Assembly: GCF_004138325.1 (NCBI RefSeq)
Contig: NZ_SBLB01000005.1
Span: 124,001-188,000, forward strand
DNA from: Spirosoma sordidisoli
Lineage (GTDB): Bacteria; Bacteroidota; Bacteroidia; Cytophagales; Spirosomataceae
DNA length: 64,000 nt
Direction of reading: 5' to 3'
The position numbers were made by a program, and so were the translations under genes. Shown here in pieces: positions 8,512 through 15,710 of the stretch. Each line of letters starts with the position of its first letter. Within the stretch, counting starts at the first letter, position 1. The notes under the pieces were generated by a model. That model was given only the letters and a program-made list of their open reading frames with translations, ran no database searches and was not told the DNA's origin.

Positions 8512-9349
8512 ACCGGACCAGGGTCAGTATCTGCTGGCGTACCTGCGTGTTAAACGCGTTGGCCCGCCGGGTGTTGACTTCCCGAATCAGCACGTCGGTT
8601 CGGCGAACGCCCCCTGCCTGGAACGAACCAAACAGGCCGGCTCCGATCCCCCAGGCCGACAGGTAATACCCTTGCAGGAAGCTCGTAAGCCCAAAATACA
8701 AACCCGCCGACTGAACCAGAATCGATAAGGCAGCCTCGCCCGGTTTGCCCGCGTACAACTGGCCGGCGCCCGGAATAAACGTAGCGAGCCACTGCGCTTT
8801 TTTGGCGTTCTTCAATTGGGGCAGATGTTGGTAAGGGTCCTGCCGGGTCGTGGCGGAGTCGGGCAGCGCCGATAGCAGTTCCCGAAAGTGTAGTTGAGCC
8901 TCTTGCCAGCGCTGAAGTTCATTGAGGGCCAGAATCCGGATGGCCAACAGCAGGGGCGTTGCCCGAACGGTCGGGTGTAAGTAGGGTAAACGATCGAGGA
9001 GCGATAGGGTATTCTCGAACTGCCCGGCCAGGTAAGCACACAGGATCTGTTCGTACCGGAGCCGGTACAGCAGACTGTCGGGGTAAAGAAGCTGCAGCTG
9101 GCTGTTCAGAAAGGGTACCGATGCGGCATAAAGACCCTGCTGCTTCAGACACTGCACCTTCCCCAAAGCGGCCGTGAACTGCTCGCCGGGGTCCGAACTC
9201 ATGAAGATGGCGCGCTCGTAGGCCACCCGGGCCGCCAGAAACTGCCCCGATGTATAGAGTGAATCGGCCGTCTGAAGCCGGCTCTGCGCCCTACCGGTTA
9301 AGCAGGTTACGCAAAGGAATGTGCATATCAAACAGAATCTTGTTATCAT
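8510..9349 (-). CDS. Exported helical-repeat protein with PGAGQLYAGKP tail, last gene of the YidD operon
   Basis: A 279-aa protein. The start ATG at 9349 gives a signal peptide (FCLICTFLCVTCLTGRAQ) and overlaps the previous gene by 59 nt, which implies coupled translation; the frame stays open further upstream only inside that gene. Residues 20-170 look like TPR-type helical repeats (ADSLYTSGQFLAARVAYERA). A C-terminal hydrophobic hairpin (about 185-245) contains ATFIPGAGQLYAGKPGEA. That motif recurs in the preceding gene and resembles DUF5683/TM2-type hairpins. Function is unknown. The context with YidD and a LolA-like protein suggests envelope protein or lipoprotein handling, which is inference only. 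Confidence 0.7.
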   Translation of the reverse strand: MITRFCLICTFLCVTCLTGRAQSRLQTADSLYTSGQFLAARVAYERAIFMSSDPGEQFTAALGKVQCLKQQGLYAASVPFLNSQLQLLYPDSLLYRLRYEQILCAYLAGQFENTLSLLDRLPYLHPTVRATPLLLAIRILALNELQRWQEAQLHFRELLSALPDSATTRQDPYQHLPQLKNAKKAQWLATFIPGAGQLYAGKPGEAALSILVQSAGLYFGLTSFLQGYYLSAWGIGAGLFGSFQAGGVRRTDVLIREVNTRRANAFNTQVRQQILTLVR

Positions 9350-10163
9350 AAGTCCGGTTAAATTGATCGCGCTGCACGTGTACGGCCAGGGTGCTTCCCC
9401 AGATGGCGCCCCCGTAGAAGAGAGTGAAGAGAGAGCCGAACCCCAGAAACCGCAGGCTCTTGGGCCCATCTTTCCGGTAGCCCTCCCAGGTGAGCAGCCC
9501 CAAAGTGAGAACGGGTAAGAAAGCCGCAATACCCTGCTTTGGTTTCCCCGCGTACAGTTTGCCCAGGCCCGGCACAACGGCACTCAACAGACCGGCTACT
9601 GCGGGCGAACGGCGTTTCTGCGCCTGCAAGCCAGCCCGGTAGCTATCCAGGTGTTTTTCTTCCGCGCTCAACGCATAGGACGAATACCGAAACTGTTGGC
9701 GCAGCGTGTCGTAGCGCTGAAACTGACGTTGCAGCAGGGCGATGCCAGCCTCCTCGAAAGCCCTAAGCTCGCGGAGTGTTGAATCCGGTGCCGGTAACTG
9801 CCGGGCCACCGCCGAAGCCGCATCCAGCTTCTGCTGGAAGGTTAAACAATAAGCGCCAAAATACTGCGATTTGATGTAAAAAGGCGAGCCCGACGATACG
9901 GACAGCAGGTGCTGGCTGGCAAGTTCGAGCGATTTTCCGCTGTAGGCGAGCCAGCCGGTCAGGTAAGCCAGCGAATCCAGCTGAGGTCTGCTCAGCTGGC
10001 GTGTATCGATCGATTGTAAGACAAACGAGGCTTCGTCTACCTCTTCCTTATCGGCCAGGTAGTGGGCAAACTGCCACTCCTGGCTAAACACCGATGGCTG
10101 AGCGCAGGCCCGGCCTGCCAGCAACCAACCGGCCAGCAGTATCCAGTAAACAGATGTCGTCAT
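9291..10163 (-). CDS. Exported protein with PGLGKLYAGKP hairpin, third gene of the YidD operon
   Basis: A 290-aa protein with a signal peptide (YWILLAGWLLAGRACAQ), a helical middle (about 25-175) with no clear family, and a hydrophobic C-terminal part with two or three membrane segments beginning AGLLSAVVPGLGKLYAGKPK. Its ATG overlaps the yidD-like stop by 4 nt (10160-10163), a classic translational-coupling arrangement. It and the next gene look like diverged paralogues: signal peptide, helical repeats, then a PGxGxLYAGKP hairpin. No catalytic motif is apparent. Scaffold or membrane-insertion partner of the YidD-like protein is a reasonable but untested guess. Confidence 0.7.
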   Translation of the reverse strand: MTTSVYWILLAGWLLAGRACAQPSVFSQEWQFAHYLADKEEVDEASFVLQSIDTRQLSRPQLDSLAYLTGWLAYSGKSLELASQHLLSVSSGSPFYIKSQYFGAYCLTFQQKLDAASAVARQLPAPDSTLRELRAFEEAGIALLQRQFQRYDTLRQQFRYSSYALSAEEKHLDSYRAGLQAQKRRSPAVAGLLSAVVPGLGKLYAGKPKQGIAAFLPVLTLGLLTWEGYRKDGPKSLRFLGFGSLFTLFYGGAIWGSTLAVHVQRDQFNRTYDNKILFDMHIPLRNLLNR

Positions 10164-10618
10164 TGGTAGCGGCTCAGTGAGTCAATGATCGTGCCATCGG
10201 CCGGGTTGAGATCAACGGCTGGCACATCGAGTAAGCCTATGCGGTTACAGCGCATAATCCGGTCGGCGCTCATAAACACGCCTTTGACGAGGCCGTATCG
10301 TTCAATGGCCAGTTTGCTGAAGTTGGAGCAGGTGATCTGATAGGGGCAGTTTCGGGCCAGCTGCTGCGACATGAGCCGCTGATACCCCAGCAGAGAACCT
10401 TTCAGCACCAGCGAAACCGGATTGTAGCGTGCTACCCAGCTCCGTTGGCGATACTGCACCGGTCGCTGCGAATTGCCGGCCCGGCGGTACTGGGCAAACA
10501 CGGCACTGTTCTGAAAATCACGATCAGCCAGCAGCTGTAGATCTGAAACCGGTGTCTGCGCCCGGCTGCCGATAGTTACACCCAGTGCAACTACGAGCCC
10601 TGAAAGCCAGCGGTTCAT
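10160..10618 (-). CDS. yidD: YidD-like membrane protein insertion efficiency factor with signal peptide
   Basis: A 152-aa protein. The C-terminal half carries the YidD (haemolytic, DUF37) signature: NPVSLVLKGSLLGYQRLMSQ, then CPYQITCSNFSKLAIERYG, then a closing SADRIMRCNR. In most bacteria YidD is about 70-90 aa, sits next to rnpA and yidC, and helps YidC insert membrane proteins from the cytoplasmic side. Here it has an N-terminal export-type segment (LSGLVVALGVTIGSRAQ) and about 40 extra residues, and lies far from any rpmH-rnpA-yidC cluster. It overlaps both flanking genes by 4 nt. It may be a specialised second YidD facing the periplasm. Confidence 0.8.
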   Translation of the reverse strand: MNRWLSGLVVALGVTIGSRAQTPVSDLQLLADRDFQNSAVFAQYRRAGNSQRPVQYRQRSWVARYNPVSLVLKGSLLGYQRLMSQQLARNCPYQITCSNFSKLAIERYGLVKGVFMSADRIMRCNRIGLLDVPAVDLNPADGTIIDSLSRYQ

Positions 10619-11307
10619 TGCTCAACGGTAGCGTTAGCCGGAATAGAATAATCGAAATAAGGACTGGAAGCCGCGCTGTTCAGCCGGAAATCTGAATAAA
10701 CCGTTTTAGAAACGGTTGAATCGCGGTTCTGGTAAACGATTTCGGTGGTTGTAGTCGGGAAAGGGCGACCTTCCAGAGGCTGGTAGTTGTAAAAATAGAC
10801 CTTCCGGATTACCTTCCCGGCGCCGTCTTCGTAGTGCATGTAGATCGGGTTGGCCCGGTCGTATACGATTCTGACGTGTTGTACAGGTGCTTTTTTGTTC
10901 GGGGTTTTAAGCCGCCAGTCCGTAACCAGCAGTTTGCCCGTATTGGTGGTTTTAGCCTGTACGAAGCCGGCCTGAATCAGCCCCATATCGGACGTAGTAC
11001 CGTTCAGGAAAAAAGAAATCTGGGTCGTTTGGGTGCTGAAGGCTTCGTTCTGGTAGCGAATGACCGCGTTTCGGACAGGATCGTAAATGCTGGTTTCGCC
11101 GAGCTTGTTGGCCAGAATAACCACCCGGCGCGGAAACGAGAAATGGGTAACCATGTTGCCATTCCGCTGGTAAAACACTTCTCCTTTGATGGTAATGGAC
11201 TTCCCCTGCTGAACCTGTCGGGTAGTGACCGTAGCTGACAGTCGGTTAATGGTCTGGGGAGACAGGCACAGGAACGCAGGGATAAGCAGGACTAGACTAA
11301 CTTTCAT
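10615..11307 (-). CDS. LolA-like outer-membrane lipoprotein carrier homologue
   Basis: A 230-aa exported protein, first gene of the operon. ATG at 11307 starts a signal peptide (VSLVLLIPAFLCLSP); the frame is open further upstream but only into intergenic DNA. The following beta-rich stretch (IKGEVFYQRNGNMVTHF, then ETSIYDPVRNAVIRYQ) matches the half-barrel pattern of the LolA/LolB superfamily, which carries lipoproteins or lipids across the periplasm. There is no lipobox Cys. The stop overlaps the yidD-like start (ATGA, 10615-10618). Family assignment rests on pattern and context and is less certain than for YidD. Confidence 0.6.
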   Translation of the reverse strand: MKVSLVLLIPAFLCLSPQTINRLSATVTTRQVQQGKSITIKGEVFYQRNGNMVTHFSFPRRVVILANKLGETSIYDPVRNAVIRYQNEAFSTQTTQISFFLNGTTSDMGLIQAGFVQAKTTNTGKLLVTDWRLKTPNKKAPVQHVRIVYDRANPIYMHYEDGAGKVIRKVYFYNYQPLEGRPFPTTTTEIVYQNRDSTVSKTVYSDFRLNSAASSPYFDYSIPANATVEQ

Positions 11308-11338
11308 GGGTAGGTGGGTATCAGATGGTTCCAAAAAT

Positions 11339-11376
11339 AAACAATCCCGGTCATCGTACGACAACCGGGATTGTTT
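11339..11376 (-). terminator. Terminator after the outer-membrane barrel gene
   Basis: Arms 11339-11351 and 11364-11376 give a 13-bp stem. On the minus strand it is followed by a T-rich run. It lies between the barrel gene (stop at 11422) and the start of the LolA-like gene. Confidence 0.75.
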
Positions 11377-11421
11377 TACCAGCCCTACGCCAGTGATATA
11401 GCTACCTGCTTCGGTCTTCTG

Positions 11422-11970
11422 CTACAGCTTGAAGGTAACGCCGAGTTTCAGCGGGGCTCCACCCGATCCTATCTCCGCAAATCCTCCAACTTTCTCCGTG
11501 AACAAATAACGACCGCCAACATGTACGGGAAGAAAGACGCCCCCTGCATTGTAACCTCCGAAATAAGCATCGTCGTAGTTCGCGCTTAGATACCCCAGTC
11601 CTATGCCGGCATACAGGTCAATGTTGTCAGGTACGCTGAGAAGTTCATTAAAGTGATAAGAACCACGAGCGCCAAAATAGATGTAGTTGACACCGTAATC
11701 TACCCCAATACCGTTGAAACTGAGACGACGATAATCGGCAAACCCACCGACCGTAATATTTTTCATCAAGCCAACTTCGAACGAAGCGCCGAGTAAGATA
11801 CCTCTGTTGTAACCCCCGAATCCGCCAAGCCCGCCGTACCCGTAGCCTCCACCAACGCCAATACCCGCGTTCAAAAGTTTGGTTCCTTTATCAATGGCCA
11901 TCTGTGCGTACGACTGGGTACCTGCCAGCAAGCCAATGACCAGCAGCATTAATAAGTTGAATTTTTTCAT
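11422..11970 (-). CDS. Small outer-membrane beta-barrel protein
   Basis: A 182-aa protein with a signal peptide (FNLLMLLVIGLLAGTQSYAQ) and alternating amphipathic strands rich in Gly and aromatic residues, ending in GAPLKLGVTFKL with a C-terminal hydrophobic pattern typical of barrel proteins. A glycine-rich turn (GGGYGYGGLGGFGGY, about 40-54) follows the first strand. About eight strands would fit the OmpA/OmpX-size porin-family barrels. Ligand and role are unknown. It is transcribed alone, upstream of the YidD operon and closed by its own terminator, so co-transcription is unlikely. Confidence 0.75.
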   Translation of the reverse strand: MKKFNLLMLLVIGLLAGTQSYAQMAIDKGTKLLNAGIGVGGGYGYGGLGGFGGYNRGILLGASFEVGLMKNITVGGFADYRRLSFNGIGVDYGVNYIYFGARGSYHFNELLSVPDNIDLYAGIGLGYLSANYDDAYFGGYNAGGVFLPVHVGGRYLFTEKVGGFAEIGSGGAPLKLGVTFKL

Positions 11971-12644
11971 GTCACAAATCTGATTTTAAGTAGAATTTGA
12001 GGGCAAAGTAATGGGCATTTCTATCAGCTAACAAACCAGCCTGCAGGCCACTTATTTATCGGTACGCTGCCGAAATGTGTACCCTAAGCACAAACGGTGT
12101 CGAGTAAACAGATAGACGAACAGAGCGATATATGAAATAGCTTTTAATCAGTGGGTTAGGTTATGCTCGTTTCCTGACGATGCGATCAGAGGCCCTTACG
12201 CCCCCTGTAGAAAGTAATTTGGGCCATATGAATAATTCCGGGTTAATCCGGTCGGAACCCAGCCGGAAAATACCCGGCCGATAGCGGGAAAATACGGGGC
12301 AGTTATGCACAGGGTACTGATCGGCTGAACTATATCGATAAGAAGTCGTTTACGAGGCAGTCGTTTGCCGATAGGTTAGTGGCTGCCTTCACCAAAAGCA
12401 CTAATTCAGGCACTGCAAAACCGGACAAAGACCGTTGGCCAGAAGCAATCAGCCTGGCTAACCGAGTCCCCGGTCAATGCGTTTCTGCCCCAATCGGCTC
12501 GCTATTGATCGTATCCGAACTCTTCGGCCTGAATCTGGTTCGATAGATGAAGCCCCAAACCGCTTCGGGCCAGGGCAAACACGAGTCTGGCCTTAGTTAT
12601 ATGACTAAATCTGTATAATTTAGCGATTAGTATATCTACACGTT
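11971..12644. other. 674-bp intergenic region, no gene seen
   Basis: Separates the divergent barrel gene and first PAS kinase. I found only very short open frames (under about 35 codons) with no coding features. An AT-rich stretch at about 12595-12640 probably contains the kinase promoter, although no good TAnnTTTG match is present. Confidence 0.5.
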
Positions 12645-14669
12645 ATGGCCGGCGAGACTGAATTTTTTAATCCTGATTCACTAACTGAGAATGAGCGATT
12701 GAGCTTTGCCTTGCAGGCTGCTGGTGTAGGTACCTGGGACTGGGACCCGATCCGCGAACGGGTTCGGTGGGATGCACGATGCAAAGCTCTCTACGGCTTC
12801 TCAGGCGACGATCTGGTGCCGTACGAGCATGTGATCGATCAGGTTCACCCCGATGATCTGCCCCGACTTCGTGACGCGCTGACGCGGGCCGTAAACCCCG
12901 ACTCGGGGGGGCAGTACGATGTCCGGTTTCGTACTGTAGCGGCCAACGATGGTCAGCTACGCTGGCTTCACTGTCAGGGAAAGGCTTATTTCAACGCCGA
13001 ACAGGTCGCTTACCGGGTGAGTGGTATCGTTCAGGACGTAACCTCGCAGATGCTGGATCGGGAGGCCCTGCAACGAAGCGAAGACCGGTTGCAGACCATT
13101 CTGAAGCACGCGCCTATCGGCCTGGGACTACTGAGCGGCCCCGACTTAACGTTCGAGCTGGTTAACGAGCAGCTGGCCCGGATGGCGGGTCGCCCATCGA
13201 GCCAGCTGAAAAACAGACCTTTGCTCGAAGCATTGCCAGAACTGTCGGAGCAGGGGCTGAAGGCTATTTTCGATACCGTGCGCCAGACGGGGCAGCGGTT
13301 TGTGGCGCCGGAGTTGCCGGTCATGCTCGAACGTAACGGGCAGCTGGAGACGGCTTATTTCTACGCCAGTTTTGAACCGGTTCAGGAGCCCGACGGCAGC
13401 GTCAGCATCGTTGATTTCAGTCAGGAGATTACGCAGCAGTTGCAGGACCGGCGCCGGCTGGAAGACAGCGAGGCCCGTTTTCGAAACATCGTTGAGCTGG
13501 CGCCTTTTGCGGTAGCGGTCTATGAGTCCGAAGACCTGATCATATCGGTTGCCAACGAGTCGATGATCCGGATCTGGGGCAAAACTCCGGCTGTAATCGG
13601 GCAGAAACTGGCTACAGCGTTGCCTGAGCTGGAAGGCCAGCCATTTATTCCGCTGCTGAATAACGTTTTCCAGACCGGTCAGCTATACCGTACCAACGAG
13701 CAGCCGGCCAACCTGATTGTTGGTGGCCAGCTACAGACGTTCTGGTTCAACTTCGTTTACCAGCCGCTGACCGACCTCGATGGCCGGGTTTATGCCATTC
13801 TGAATATGGCGGTCGATGTAACGGAACGCGTGATGGCCCGCCAGCAGATTGAGCAGAGCGAAAGCCGCTACCGGAACCTGGCGGGTGAGCTGGAGGTGCG
13901 CGTGCAGGAACGGACCCAGGAGTTACGCCAGATTAACCAGGAGCTGAAACGCTCGAACGATAACCTCCAGCAGTTTGCCTACGTAGCCAGCCACGACCTG
14001 CAGGAGCCGCTCCGCAAGATTCAGTCGTTTTCGTCGTTGCTGACCGAACACTACCAGACCGGGCTGAGCGACGAGGTAAAGGACCTGCTTCAGCGGATGG
14101 CTGCGGCCGGTTCGCGTATGTCTACCCTGATCCACGATCTGCTGACCTACTCACGCGTTACAACCCGCAAGCGGGTGTTGGAAACGGTTTCGCTGAACGA
14201 GGTCATCAGCACAGTACTCAATACCCTACAGGTAATCGTCGACGAGCGAAATGCCAGCATCCAGATCGAGCCGCTGCCGATCATCAACGGCGATCAGTCG
14301 CAGCTGGAACAACTGTTCCAGAACCTGCTCAGTAATGCGCTCAAGTTCACCCCCATTAATCGGGCGCCCAGCGTACAGGTAACATACGGCATTTGTGAGG
14401 TGAGCGAACTACCGGCCACGATCAGCGTAGCCAGCGAAGCCGGGCAGTTTCATCGGATCAGCGTGGCTGACCAGGGTATCGGGTTCGACGAGAAGTACCT
14501 GGATCGTATTTTTCAGGTGTTTCAGCGGCTCCACAGCAAGAGCGAATTTCCGGGTACGGGCGTTGGACTGGCCATTTGCCAGCAGGTGGCCGAAAACCAC
14601 GGGGGAGCCCTTACCGCCACCAGCAAACCCGGCCAGGGCGCTACGTTCAGCCTGTACCTCCCGGTCTGA
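12645..14669 (+). CDS. Soluble PAS-domain histidine kinase 1
   Basis: A 674-aa cytoplasmic sensor kinase with no signal peptide or membrane helix. Three PAS domains (about 20-130, 145-260, 275-395; the first is PAS_3-like with WDWDP and HPDDLPRL) lead through a coiled coil (about 400-445) into HisKA with phospho-acceptor H450 (FAYVASHDLQEPLRKIQSF) and a HATPase with N box NLLSNALKF and G boxes DQGIGF and GTGVGLAI. It signals to an unknown partner because no receiver is fused or adjacent. Its catalytic core is nearly the same as those of the next two kinases (for example FDEKYLDRIFQVFQRLH), so the three arose by local duplication. Confidence 0.92.
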   Translation: MAGETEFFNPDSLTENERLSFALQAAGVGTWDWDPIRERVRWDARCKALYGFSGDDLVPYEHVIDQVHPDDLPRLRDALTRAVNPDSGGQYDVRFRTVAANDGQLRWLHCQGKAYFNAEQVAYRVSGIVQDVTSQMLDREALQRSEDRLQTILKHAPIGLGLLSGPDLTFELVNEQLARMAGRPSSQLKNRPLLEALPELSEQGLKAIFDTVRQTGQRFVAPELPVMLERNGQLETAYFYASFEPVQEPDGSVSIVDFSQEITQQLQDRRRLEDSEARFRNIVELAPFAVAVYESEDLIISVANESMIRIWGKTPAVIGQKLATALPELEGQPFIPLLNNVFQTGQLYRTNEQPANLIVGGQLQTFWFNFVYQPLTDLDGRVYAILNMAVDVTERVMARQQIEQSESRYRNLAGELEVRVQERTQELRQINQELKRSNDNLQQFAYVASHDLQEPLRKIQSFSSLLTEHYQTGLSDEVKDLLQRMAAAGSRMSTLIHDLLTYSRVTTRKRVLETVSLNEVISTVLNTLQVIVDERNASIQIEPLPIINGDQSQLEQLFQNLLSNALKFTPINRAPSVQVTYGICEVSELPATISVASEAGQFHRISVADQGIGFDEKYLDRIFQVFQRLHSKSEFPGTGVGLAICQQVAENHGGALTATSKPGQGATFSLYLPV

Positions 14670-14681
14670 AAGCCCGACCGA

Positions 14682-14963
14682 TCAGTAGCAAATCCGGCAG
14701 GGTTTGTAACCAAGGCTGCGGGCACTGCCCGTACTGACGCGGCTTATGGTTGATCGGCAGCGGGCCAGGCCGTGGCACTCGTGACTATGGTAGGCATAGG
14801 CGCTGCGACTTTCGCAGATCAGTACGGTTGCCGTAGCGGTAGCCGGTCGCAAAACGGGTTTGTGCCGGTCCGTTTGGGGCGTGGTTCCCTGCCAGTACCC
14901 AACGTGTATAGCTATCAAACAGCTTATGTACCGGAACCCCGTCGTTTTCAGCAACCCATTCAT
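14682..14963 (-). CDS. Small protein with YHSHECHGL...GYKPCRICY motif
   Basis: A 93-aa protein from ATG at 14963, stop TGA at 14684-14682, converging on kinase 1 with a 12-nt gap. The last 50 residues carry an ordered Cys/His pattern: VLICESRSAYAYHSHECHGL, then RCRSTISRVS, then LGYKPCRICY. From memory this layout (V-x-C, YHxxxCxGLxRC, A-x-x-x-GYxPCxxCY) recurs at the C termini of short Bacteroidetes proteins of unknown function and may bind metal. The N-terminal region has a weak hydrophobic stretch (YISCLIAIHVGYW). Start choice is uncertain because no ribosome site is obvious. Confidence 0.6.
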   Translation of the reverse strand: MNGLLKTTGFRYISCLIAIHVGYWQGTTPQTDRHKPVLRPATATATVLICESRSAYAYHSHECHGLARCRSTISRVSTGSARSLGYKPCRICY

Positions 14964-15259
14964 ACCAGCAGCGAGTTAGCAGCCTGACTGGTCGATTTGT
15001 AAATGATTTGTACAATCGACTACAATCGGGGCTGGTTTTGTTGATCGCTAAGGTCGCTGCCTGTTGGGATTACCAGATTAGTAAATTAACTGAACGGTGG
15101 GTAACCTGGTGGTTATACTAGTAAACGGTATGACTATTGTTAGAAACTGATCTTGCTACGATGGACCGTACAGCTTTACCGTTTGCTATTTGGTCCGGCC
15201 AGGCCAATGTGCAGGCTGTAAAGCTAGACCATAAACGTGTCGCTGATAAGGGATTTGAT
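14964..15259. other. Intergenic stretch, no supported gene
   Basis: Short open frames occur on both strands, including a 43-codon plus-strand frame starting near 15161 that overlaps the minus-strand gene at 15260-15427. None has a signal peptide, a known motif or a clear start, so I do not call them. Confidence 0.4.
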
Positions 15260-15427
15260 CTACTTGTGTCTGAAATTCAACGGCCTACCTGATTGATTTC
15301 GGGCCTTTAGGGAAGCCAGTAGAGCCGATTGTTTGGGAAGTTGATAAGACAGACGCACCTGTTCCACGTAGGTGGCCAGTAAATCATAAAAATCCGCAGA
15401 AGGCTTAGAGGTTGCAAAGTGATTCAT
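15260..15427 (-). CDS. Possible 55-aa protein, unknown
   Basis: ATG at 15427 to TAG at 15262-15260. The product is charged and helix-prone (SADFYDLLATYVEQVRLSYQ, then PKQSALLASLKARNQS) with a basic C terminus, no signal peptide and no Cys. Amphipathic spacing in the middle suggests one or two helices. The 280 nt upstream are AT-rich and could hold a promoter, but no strong ribosome site is visible. I do not recognise a family. It could be a small regulatory protein or a chance frame. Confidence 0.35.
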   Translation of the reverse strand: MNHFATSKPSADFYDLLATYVEQVRLSYQLPKQSALLASLKARNQSGRPLNFRHK

Positions 15428-15710
15428 GGCAGGTATGTTTAGTTACGCAAATGTGTACGTAAATTATAATAAGCAAATTAATTGCCAATTAAAATATTGA
15501 TAATCAGTAATCTTGTTATTCTTGTAAGTCGTCTTTGTCGATAGGATCACGATAAAATGAGAAAAGCCGGGTTTGAAAACGGCCTCTGAACGAGTGTATC
15601 CTGATCGGTAGGTAATCTGCCAAAACAGCAGGATACCTGACGTCGTTATCTGGTTAATATATTTCGTTAATCTATTATTAGGTTAGCTGACAAGCCTTCC
15701 CACTTACTCA

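Noticed and set aside
15161..15292. 43-codon plus-strand frame in the kinase 1-2 gap
   Set aside because: Very short, no motif, and overlaps the better minus-strand candidate.
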